Below are positions 7,686-14,481 of a stretch of 40,517 nucleotides of DNA, in pieces. The notes below the pieces were generated by a model that saw only the letters and a program-made list of their open reading frames with translations, was not told where the DNA came from and made no database searches. The stretch's first letter is position 1; every line of letters begins with the position of its first letter. The stretch is from Pyrinomonadaceae bacterium (GTDB lineage: Bacteria; Acidobacteriota; Blastocatellia; Pyrinomonadales; Pyrinomonadaceae). A program made the translations under genes and the position numbers. The DNA lies in the NCBI GenBank assembly GCA_022843305.1, contig JALHNX010000026.1:1-40517 (forward strand). The letters run 5' to 3'.

Positions 7686-9071
7686 TTACTTCAAGACGAA
7701 ATTCTCGAATCCCGAATTTATATTGGCAGTTGCAGGAACCGGGCAAGTAAAATTGTCGGTAACGGCGCATAAAGCGTCAATTCTATATAATCTTACTTCG
7801 CCCCACGGCGGAAGGAAATCCCATCTTTTATTAACCGCAGTTTCTTCTATATGATCAAGCAGTTCGTGCGGCGTCGCAAATCTTGTCGGGTAACGGGCTT
7901 TGACCAAAGCCGTGACACCGGCGACAATCGGCGCCGCCATCGAAGTTCCCGACCACATTCCGTAACGCCCGCCCGGAATTGCGCTGATAATTTCTTCGCC
8001 CGGTGCGGTGACATCAACCCATTGTCTTCCGTAAGAACAAAAATCGGCTAACATGTCATATCTGGTGCTGGCGCCGACCGAGAGCATTCCGTCGGCAACT
8101 TCGGCGGCAGGATAAATTCTGGCGTTATTGCCGCCATTTCCCGAGGCGACCGAAACGGCTAAACGCCGCGTCCCGATTTCGGGAAAAGTCGTGCCGGTCG
8201 GAGTCGTGCCGACATCAACGCAATCGAGCAAATCCTTTAAAAGCCGGACACTTTCGGGATAACCGACGCTCAGATTGGCGACATCCGCGTTATGATTTGC
8301 CGCCCAGATTAATGCCGCTGTAATCCGCCAAAGTTCGCCTTCGCCGTGTTCGTCCAAAATCCGCAACGGCATAATTTTCACGTCCGGCGCGGTCAGCGCG
8401 ACAATTCCTGCGACGTGCGTGCCGTGTCCGAACGACGGATTTTGATGCAGAATTCCTTCTTCGCTCGGGTCATTATCGCCCTCGACAAAATCCCACATAT
8501 CGTTTTGGGCAACCAATCTTCCCGCAAAAGCCGGGTGATTTAAATCAATTCCGGTGTCGAGAACGGCAACGACAATCGGTTCATTGTTGTCAACTCTTTT
8601 CCCGCGTGTTCCGCCAGCCGCGAAAGCCGCATTCAAACGTATTCTGTCGGGAAACCATTGCCTCGCGTAACCTTTCGCACTGCCGCCGACCGACCACGAC
8701 CGACCGACCGACCACGAGCGTCCCTGCGTCCAATTTAAACCGATTCTTTCGCTTTGTGAGAGCTTGCGGTTAACTTCACGATAAATAATTCGCAAGTCGC
8801 CCGCCATTGCCGTTACAACCTGTGGCGGCGTTTGCCCGTTCGTAATTTGCAGAAGATAAACAGCCGGGTTGGCAACCTGCCCGAGCGGTTTCCCGCTTAA
8901 CCCATACTGCGCGGCGACTGCCGGCAGATCCGCCGAATTTACCAGCTGAACGATTACCTGATCGGGAACATAATCCGCGCTGCCCTGCGCGAAAACGCTG
9001 CTGAAAAGAATAAAAACGGAAAGCGCGGTAAAAAAGGCTCTCAGCCTAAAATCTTTTATAAATCCTTTCAT
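7686..9071 (-). CDS. Secreted S8 (subtilisin-like) serine protease
   Basis: 461 residues with a clear signal peptide (AFFTALSVFILFSSVFAQG). An N-terminal inhibitor-like prodomain is likely at about 33-105 (DQVIVQL). The catalytic triad is complete: D172 in VAVLDTGIDLNHP, H216 in FGHGTHVAGI, S377 in WSGTSMAAP, with oxyanion N312 in ASGNGG. Residues 117-129 contain a direct repeat (GRSWSVGRSWSVGG) coded by CGACCGAC-type DNA, perhaps a slippage product at the propeptide junction. The gene follows the TPR-CHAT protease by 84 bases on the same strand and ends in a terminator, which makes it the last gene of the sigma/CHAT cluster. Protease activity is near certain from the triad. Its target, and whether it belongs functionally with CHAT, are inference. 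Confidence 0.92.
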   Translation of the reverse strand: MKGFIKDFRLRAFFTALSVFILFSSVFAQGSADYVPDQVIVQLVNSADLPAVAAQYGLSGKPLGQVANPAVYLLQITNGQTPPQVVTAMAGDLRIIYREVNRKLSQSERIGLNWTQGRSWSVGRSWSVGGSAKGYARQWFPDRIRLNAAFAAGGTRGKRVDNNEPIVVAVLDTGIDLNHPAFAGRLVAQNDMWDFVEGDNDPSEEGILHQNPSFGHGTHVAGIVALTAPDVKIMPLRILDEHGEGELWRITAALIWAANHNADVANLSVGYPESVRLLKDLLDCVDVGTTPTGTTFPEIGTRRLAVSVASGNGGNNARIYPAAEVADGMLSVGASTRYDMLADFCSYGRQWVDVTAPGEEIISAIPGGRYGMWSGTSMAAPIVAGVTALVKARYPTRFATPHELLDHIEETAVNKRWDFLPPWGEVRLYRIDALCAVTDNFTCPVPATANINSGFENFVLK

Positions 9072-9155
9072 TATGACCCCGTAAAATATGAATATCTGCT
9101 TTTCAGCCGGTTACACAGTGACAGAAATTCTATCAAAAATACACGCGCCCGCAAA

Positions 9156-11972
9156 TTATTTTCCGATCAGCGCAAAAGGCGACCAGAAATAAGGATGAGT
9201 GCCGTTTTTTATAAAACTTAGCTGTGCCGCTCTTAAGGATGCCGCAACTGATTCGCCGCGTTGCAAATTCGTGTAAAAATCCTTCATTAAACGCGTCGTC
9301 GCCGCGTCGTTGACCGTCCAAAGACTCAAAACCAAAGACTTTGCGCCCGCCGAAAGAAAGCCGCGCGCCAGACCTAAAATCTCATCGCCCGCGAAAATCT
9401 TGTTCAAGCCCGTTTCGCAGGCACTCAGAGTAACAATTTCAGCCTTTAATTTCTGGGCGCAAATATCGCGCACCGTCACAAAGCCGTCCGCCAGATGGAG
9501 GCTCGAAAACATCGGGTTATCAGGGCGAAACTGTCCGTGACACGCGAGATGCAAAACATCGAAATCAGCCGCGTTCGCCGTGTAGTTTGAAAAATTCGCC
9601 TCCGCGCCCGTCAAAGTTTTCGCGTCCGCAAAAATCTTTTGCAATGTTTCGATTTCTTGATTGACGAGCGGAATTTTTTCGTCGGCAAAGCCGATCAGCA
9701 ATGCCTTTTCAATATTTTTCGCCGCTTTTCCCTGCAAAAATTGCCAGACCTTCGCGCTCGGCGTGTAAACGACTTCGCGGGTTTCGATTAAATATTTTTC
9801 ACTCTTCAAAGCGTGAAACGGAACATAATGCAATGCGCCGACCGGAACGACGATTAAATCGCGCCCGCCGATAAAATTTTCAAGCGGACGAACGAGCTTT
9901 TCATATAGTTTTTGCAAATAAAAATCCGCGCGGTTTTTGAGTTCGTTAATAAAATTACCGAGATTTTTCGCGCCGTAACGAAGTGCGCCGAACTGAAACT
10001 GCAAGCCTTCAAGGAGTTCGAGAATTTCAGCTTCTTTCGCCAAATCGGCGAAATATTCGATTTTTTTCTCGCTGACGGCAAAGGCGGAAATCGCGCCGTC
10101 AAATTTTACGAATTCGATGAAAGATTTTTGTTTGCCGAGCAATTTTTGCAGAGATTTTATGTCTTGCTGTTCACCGAAGGTTCGGCGGCTCGCCAAATCT
10201 TTTGCGACATTCGGGCGCGTGCTTTCGATCTGCCGCATCACGTCGGCGATCTCTTTTTCGCGCTTTTTGATCTCTTTTTGCAAATCTTCGAATTCGCCCG
10301 CTTCGGCGCGATTCAGACGGCTGTAAAACCAGTTTAATTCTTCGCGCAGTGCGGCGAGTTTTTTTGAAAGTTTCGTCGGTTTTTCCGCTGCGGCGGCAGA
10401 ATAATTTCCGTTCAAACTTTCCGAAAGCGTCCGCGCCCGCGCTTTTTCGATCATCAGAAACGCTTTTTCAAGTTTGTTTTCCGAAAGATAGATTTTCGCT
10501 AAGTTTTGATACGGCGCGATTTTGTTCGCCAGAAACGCCATCCGAAATTCTTCCGCCGGAAGCGGCGCACGAAGCGTTTCGATCATTCGGATAGCACGTT
10601 TAAAATAGTTTTTGGCTTTCCGCCGTTCAGTTTGAAGGGCGAGATTGCCGAGCGAATTTAAACAAATTTGCGCGAGATTCGACTGCTCGTTTTTCACGCT
10701 TTCGGAAAAAGTTCCGGTCAGAATTCTTTCGGCAGATTTATTTTTTCCCAAAAGCCGCAGCGTTTCGCCGCGCAGCCACTCGGCAAAGAGTTTTTGCCGC
10801 CGGTTTTCACTTTTCCTTAAAATTTTTTCGGCTTCGCGGACAATTTTGAGCGCGGTTTCGTATTGCCCACGCGAAATTTCAAGACTTGCTTCGGTTAATT
10901 TAACGGCTGCCGCGCCGTTCGGATTTTTTTCCAGAAAAAACAACCGCGCGGATTTTTCGAGTTCAATTTTGGCTTTTTTGAAATCATTTTTGAGCCACGC
11001 GGTTTTGCCGAAATTTGCGCGCGCGCGGGCTTCTTCGCCCTGTAGTTTTAGTTTTTTGAGCGTTTCGGAAACCTTTCCGTAAATCGCGGCGGCTTCGTCC
11101 GTCAGGTTCAATTCGAGATAAATATCGGCGATTTCGAGTTCGGCAATTGCCGTCTGATGCGGCATTTTCAGTTCCTCGTATTTTTGCCGCGAAAATTCGA
11201 GATAGCGCAATGCTTCGTCGAACCGCCCGCGAAAAATTGCCAAATTTCCCAGACTCGCTTCGATTTCCGCGACCGTGACGAGCATTTTTTCGGCAAGCGC
11301 GTTTTCGAGCGCGAGCGCGTAAAATTTCTCGGCTTCGTGAAAATTATTAAGCTCGGCATAAGTATTGGCAAGACTGTTATCGCTCATTGCCAGTTCGGTT
11401 TTGTTACCGATTTTGATAAATCTTCGGCGCGCCGAAAGATAGAATTTTTCCGCCTCGGATTCTTTGCCCTGCCGCGCGACGATGTTGCCGAGATTTTTTT
11501 CGATCTTTCCGGCGGCAAGCTCGTCGCCGCAGTTTTCAAAAACTTTGAGCGCTTCGCTGCCGCATTTAATCGCTTCTTTATATTTTCCCAACAGCGCGAG
11601 CGCGATGAGTTTGGCAACCTGTGTTTGCGCTGCTTCGCGCATTTGTCCGAGGTTTCGGAAAATTGCGGCGGAAGATTCGAGATTTTCAAGCGCCGCGATG
11701 AGCTTGCCTTTCGTTAATTCGGCAATTCCCGCGCCCCACAGCCACAAAGCCTTCACTTCATCCGTTTGCTTAAATTTACTTAAACTTTTAAGCGCGAGCG
11801 CCGCCTTTTGAGTTCGGTTCGGCGAAGCACTCCATGCGGTCTGGCAAATATCTTTCAAAAGTTGCGCAAGCCGCGCATCGGCTGATTTTTCATTGGCGAG
11901 AAGCAAAAGTTTTCTTTCACTTTCGGTTTCGGCGTTGATCAGCGCATTAACGATTTTTCGTGACGGCGGCAT
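9156..11972 (-). CDS. TPR-repeat protein with C-terminal CHAT protease domain
   Basis: 938 residues. The first half (about 60-480) is a string of tetratricopeptide repeats with TPR_12-like helices (GNLAIFRGRFDEALRYLE, AEKFYLSARRRF). A charged coiled-coil-like stretch follows (about 540-590). The C-terminal CHAT domain (about 640-938) is a caspase-like cysteine protease fold with both catalytic residues present: H812 in HLACHG and C852 in LSACETG; WTVNDAATTRLM and the terminal HPYFWSPFALIG are family hallmarks. No signal peptide is visible, so it is cytosolic. CHAT proteases act in signalling, programmed death and CRISPR-linked proteolysis; the TPRs usually bind the trigger. It lies between the sigma factor/small protein genes and a subtilisin gene. 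A TAGAAT box 6 bases before the ATG suggests its own leaderless promoter. The target is unknown. Confidence 0.93.
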   Translation of the reverse strand: MPPSRKIVNALINAETESERKLLLLANEKSADARLAQLLKDICQTAWSASPNRTQKAALALKSLSKFKQTDEVKALWLWGAGIAELTKGKLIAALENLESSAAIFRNLGQMREAAQTQVAKLIALALLGKYKEAIKCGSEALKVFENCGDELAAGKIEKNLGNIVARQGKESEAEKFYLSARRRFIKIGNKTELAMSDNSLANTYAELNNFHEAEKFYALALENALAEKMLVTVAEIEASLGNLAIFRGRFDEALRYLEFSRQKYEELKMPHQTAIAELEIADIYLELNLTDEAAAIYGKVSETLKKLKLQGEEARARANFGKTAWLKNDFKKAKIELEKSARLFFLEKNPNGAAAVKLTEASLEISRGQYETALKIVREAEKILRKSENRRQKLFAEWLRGETLRLLGKNKSAERILTGTFSESVKNEQSNLAQICLNSLGNLALQTERRKAKNYFKRAIRMIETLRAPLPAEEFRMAFLANKIAPYQNLAKIYLSENKLEKAFLMIEKARARTLSESLNGNYSAAAAEKPTKLSKKLAALREELNWFYSRLNRAEAGEFEDLQKEIKKREKEIADVMRQIESTRPNVAKDLASRRTFGEQQDIKSLQKLLGKQKSFIEFVKFDGAISAFAVSEKKIEYFADLAKEAEILELLEGLQFQFGALRYGAKNLGNFINELKNRADFYLQKLYEKLVRPLENFIGGRDLIVVPVGALHYVPFHALKSEKYLIETREVVYTPSAKVWQFLQGKAAKNIEKALLIGFADEKIPLVNQEIETLQKIFADAKTLTGAEANFSNYTANAADFDVLHLACHGQFRPDNPMFSSLHLADGFVTVRDICAQKLKAEIVTLSACETGLNKIFAGDEILGLARGFLSAGAKSLVLSLWTVNDAATTRLMKDFYTNLQRGESVAASLRAAQLSFIKNGTHPYFWSPFALIGK

Positions 11973-11978
11973 TCGGTT

Positions 11979-11984
11979 ATTCTA
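11979..11984 (-). promoter_or_regulatory. Possible -10 box of the TPR-CHAT gene
   Basis: TAGAAT lies only 6 bases upstream of the ATG, as in the folD and Uma2 promoters here. The -35 region is poor (TTGCAG at a 15-bp spacing), so this is tentative; the terminator-like hairpin upstream supports independent transcription. Confidence 0.3.
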
Positions 11985-12029
11985 ACCCAAATTTATTTAC
12001 TGCAATATCGCAAAAAACTGCGTATAAAC

Positions 12030-12066
12030 GAAAAGCGACAGAAAAATAAATTTTCTGTCGCTTTTC
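12030..12066. terminator. Perfect 16-bp hairpin after the beta-sandwich gene
   Basis: GAAAAGCGACAGAAAA (12030-12045), a 5-base loop, then its exact complement (12051-12066). A second hairpin lies between it and the stop codon (ATGTTTCTCT / AGAGAAACAT, 12070-12079 with 12090-12099). It is A/T-flanked and can terminate the minus-strand gene ending at 12099, though the T tract lies inside the stem rather than after it. Confidence 0.65.
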
Positions 12067-12098
12067 ACTATGTTTCTCTCACCCCCGAAAGAGAAACA

Positions 12099-12584
12099 TT
12101 AGCCGATTTTGATGTTTTCAATAACGATTTCTTGGTCTTTAAAGATTAGTGATAAAGTATATTTACCTTTCGCAATTTTTTCAAATGAAAATTCGCTTAA
12201 TTTATTCGATTTCACCGTAAAATTTTTACTTTCGTTAAAAAGTTTTATTTCCGCTCCGGCAAAGTCTTCTCCGAGAACTTGTCCGCGAACCTTAAACCCT
12301 TTATTTACTTTGCTGATTCGCAAATCAATCTGATATTCGCCCGCGCCGAAAAGCAGCTGGCGAACTTGCGAAACGGAAGCCGAACGCTCGCCGAAAACCG
12401 CCTTATCCGGCGATAAATCAACCTGCAAAACCGCAAGAACTTTCCGGACGAGCGATTTTTTCGGTTCGGCGGCGCGTGTGCGGAAAAGATTTTTCGACCA
12501 ATTAACCGCATCCGCCGGCGCATCAGCCGAATTATCGGTTTGCATCAGTCGGACGATTTTGTTGAGTAAATCTTCGTTGTTCAT
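12099..12584 (-). CDS. Small sigma/CHAT-associated protein with C-terminal beta-sandwich
   Basis: 161 residues from the ATG at 12584, preceded by AGGA at good spacing; the upstream ATG at 12602 lacks this. There is no signal peptide, so it is probably cytosolic. The N-terminal third is helical and polar (NNEDLLNKIVRLMQ, then DAVNWSKNLFRTR and KKSLVRKVLAVLQVDL). The middle has SASVSQVRQLLFGAGEYQIDLRI. The last 70 residues (VRGQVLGEDFAGAEIKLF to KGKYTLSLIFKDQEIVIE) resemble a carboxypeptidase-regulatory-like or prealbumin-like beta sandwich. From memory, similar proteins sit beside ECF sigma and CHAT genes in other phyla. By position it is a candidate anti-sigma or adaptor protein, or a protease substrate. 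This is inference; no zinc-binding anti-sigma motif is present. Confidence 0.7.
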   Translation of the reverse strand: MNNEDLLNKIVRLMQTDNSADAPADAVNWSKNLFRTRAAEPKKSLVRKVLAVLQVDLSPDKAVFGERSASVSQVRQLLFGAGEYQIDLRISKVNKGFKVRGQVLGEDFAGAEIKLFNESKNFTVKSNKLSEFSFEKIAKGKYTLSLIFKDQEIVIENIKIG

Positions 12585-12654
12585 TGTTCCTGTAAAATTC
12601 ATTGCGCTAAATGCCTCACATCCGAACAGTGCAAATAATTTTATAAAAAAGACA

Positions 12655-12784
12655 TTTCAAAGTTTAAAAGTGAAAAAGTTTAAAAGGGAAAAAGTTTGGT
12701 TTGATAATTTGAGAGATGTTCGATAAAAACAGCTTTTTCACTCTTTCACATTTCCACTTTTTCACTTTGAAACTTTTTCACTTT
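12655..12784. repeat. Intergenic iterated-word palindrome 4
   Basis: Between the sigma factor stop and the beta-sandwich gene. One side (12659-12695) repeats AGTTTAAAAGTGAAAA-like units. The other (12731-12784) carries CTTTTTCACT units in the complementary sense. The sigma factor's last codons and stop (AAG TGA on the minus strand) lie within the arm. The rest of 12603-12777 contains nothing recognisable apart from an A/T-rich possible promoter. Confidence 0.8.
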
Positions 12785-13377
12785 AATATTTTTGCGAGTT
12801 TTTGCAGACAGCGCGAACGCAGCGGGCTGATGCTGGTTTCGCCGACCCCGATTGCCCCCGCAACTTCCGCATAAGAAGCCGCCGAATCGCGCAAATAAAT
12901 CATCGAAAGAATCTTTTGACAGCGTTCTTCAAGTTCTTTTAGCGCGGCGCGAATCTGGTGCTGCTGTTCGAGTTCGATCAAAACTTCATCGGCAAGCGGC
13001 GAAGCGTCCTTCAAACCCGCCATCTCGAGTTCCATTTCCTCTTCGGTTTCGGGCGCATAAAAACCTTTCGCGCCGCGCACGATGCCCCAGGTTTTAAATT
13101 TCGCGGTCGTCACCATCCATGAACGAATTTTCTCGGGCTGTTCGATCTCGTCCAATTTTTCAAACAGCGTCAGAAAAACTTCCTGAAAAACGTCCGCCGC
13201 CTGTTCTTCAGATAAACCGGCGCGGCGCGGAATCGTGATGATCAGCCGCTGGTAACGGTCAACGAGCGTGTTCCAAGCCGTTTCGTCACCGCGCCGGCAC
13301 GCCGCAACGAGTTCGGCATCGGTTTTTTCCAAACTCTTGGCGGAAAAATTTATTTGTTCAGAGGTAATGTCGGTCAC
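12778..13377 (-). CDS. ECF-type RNA polymerase sigma factor
   Basis: 199 residues, the normal size for an ECF (group 4) sigma-70 factor. Region 2 spans about 20-95 (DAELVAACRRGDETAWNTLVDRYQ, DVFQEVFLTLFEKL, then IRSWMVTTAKFKTW, which binds the -10 element). After an acidic linker (about 105-130), region 4 spans about 140-197 with a helix-turn-helix (YAEVAGAIGVGETSISPLRSR) for the -35. It recruits RNA polymerase to a dedicated promoter set. It is the first gene of the sigma / beta-sandwich / TPR-CHAT / subtilisin row. No classical anti-sigma factor (transmembrane or ZAS) is adjacent, so control may come from the small protein next to it. Subgroup cannot be assigned by eye. Confidence 0.93.
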   Translation of the reverse strand: MTDITSEQINFSAKSLEKTDAELVAACRRGDETAWNTLVDRYQRLIITIPRRAGLSEEQAADVFQEVFLTLFEKLDEIEQPEKIRSWMVTTAKFKTWGIVRGAKGFYAPETEEEMELEMAGLKDASPLADEVLIELEQQHQIRAALKELEERCQKILSMIYLRDSAASYAEVAGAIGVGETSISPLRSRCLQKLAKILK

Positions 13378-13382
13378 GGTTA

Positions 13383-13468
13383 AGAGTTTTGAGTCCCGCC
13401 TTTAGGCGGCTAAAACGCGCCGTTGCGCCATCGTTTTCGGCTGTCGCTAAAGCGCGGACTCAAAACAA
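13383..13468. repeat. Intergenic palindrome 5 (nested, non-iterated)
   Basis: Fills the gap between the SCO1-like gene and the sigma gene. Outer arms are GTTTTGAGTCC (13386-13396) and GGACTCAAAAC (13456-13466). Inside lies a hairpin CCGCC-TTTA-GGCGG (13396-13409) and further complementary CTAAAACG / CGTTTT. Unlike the other gap palindromes, the arms are not tandem copies of one word. Confidence 0.8.
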
Positions 13469-13472
13469 AAAA

Positions 13473-14369
13473 TTATTTAGCCTGCGAAGTCATTTTCAGT
13501 TCCGCCAGCAGGTCGTTCGCCGTCCAGTCGCCGCCGCCGAAGATTTTCGTTACTTTGCCTTCGGGCGAAATGACGGCGGTGCGCAGATTGTGATTGATCT
13601 GCGTTTTATCGTTCTCGTCAATTCTATAGTCGAGACCGAAAAAATCGGCGATGACGCGGACTTCCTTGTCATTTCCGACCGCCAATTGCCAGACCGAAAA
13701 ATCCGGCTTCGCGTCTTTGCCGAGATAGCCTTGCCCGTATGAGCGAAGTTTTTCGGGCGTGTCGTTTGCCGGATCGAACGAAATGCTCAAAAGACGAATA
13801 TTGTCTTTCAGGTCTGAATTCATGACCTGCAAAGCCGCGTCCGAAAAATTCGTTGACATCTTGATGCAGAATTCCGGCAAAGGACAGCGCGCGTAAATGA
13901 ACGTCAGCGCCCACGCTTTGCCCTTATAATCTTTGGTCGAAATGCGTTTGCCGTCCTGATTTGTCAATGTAAATTCGGGAATTTCCTTGCCGATCTGCGC
14001 GAAACGTTCGTCAACCGGCGGGGCGGGCAGATTAGGGTCGGGCGCAAGCACGAGCGCGATGTTCTCTAACCAGTAAGGCTCTTTCGCGGTTTCGTCAACC
14101 ACTAAATCGGCGTTGCTGATCTCCGCTCCCGGCTTTAAGTCTTCCCATATCCAATCGGCGCGAATCGGAAAATCCATCGTCATCCGCGGCATATAACCTT
14201 TGATTTCTTCGTGTTCGATGGTCGCCTTTTTCTTTGCCTTGTCAACGGCGATGACCTTGCCTTTCAACGTGTAACGCTTCGCCTCAGCCGATGCCGGCGG
14301 TGGCGTTTCGGTTTTCTGGCAAGCGGTAAAAAGTAAAATTATGGATAAAAATAAAATTATGTAACGCAT
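13473..14369 (-). CDS. Lipoprotein with CusF-like copper domain fused to SCO1/SenC domain
   Basis: 298 residues from the ATG at 14369; the frame extends to a TTG at 14378 but ATG is preferred. The lipobox is LFTAC (lipid Cys17), so it faces the periplasm. Residues about 34-110 form a CusF/YdeI-like copper-binding barrel with GYMPRMTMDF, whose Met residues would bind Cu(I). Residues about 125-298 are a thioredoxin-fold SCO1/SenC domain with C162 and C168 and the copper-ligand His at H260 (INHNLRT). SCO proteins deliver copper to the CuA site of cytochrome oxidase or act as thiol reductases. The cysteines are spaced CX5C rather than the classical CX3C. The combination with CusF suggests a single copper carrier. 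No oxidase genes lie in the window. Confidence 0.9.
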   Translation of the reverse strand: MRYIILFLSIILLFTACQKTETPPPASAEAKRYTLKGKVIAVDKAKKKATIEHEEIKGYMPRMTMDFPIRADWIWEDLKPGAEISNADLVVDETAKEPYWLENIALVLAPDPNLPAPPVDERFAQIGKEIPEFTLTNQDGKRISTKDYKGKAWALTFIYARCPLPEFCIKMSTNFSDAALQVMNSDLKDNIRLLSISFDPANDTPEKLRSYGQGYLGKDAKPDFSVWQLAVGNDKEVRVIADFFGLDYRIDENDKTQINHNLRTAVISPEGKVTKIFGGGDWTANDLLAELKMTSQAK

Positions 14370-14396
14370 AAAACTCAATTTTGCCTGTAAAGAGAT

Positions 14397-14481
14397 TTTA
14401 ACGCAAAGGCGCAGAGACGCAGAGACGCAAATGGTTTTAAGTAAAATCTTCGCGTCTTCGCAGCTTTGCCCCTTTGCGTTA
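14397..14481. repeat. Intergenic iterated-word palindrome 6 (ACGCAGAG word)
   Basis: Left arm 14399-14430: TAACGCAAAGGCGCAGAG, then ACGCAGAG units. Right arm 14451-14481 is the complementary set (CGCGTCTTCGCAG, CCCCTTTGCGTTA). The right end contains the TAA stop of the lytic transglycosylase gene (minus strand TAACGC). Confidence 0.85.

Noticed and set aside
7686-13377. Type III-E CRISPR (Craspase) locus
   Set aside because: TPR-CHAT and a sigma factor are present, but no gRAMP effector, Csx30, Csx31 or CRISPR array can be found.
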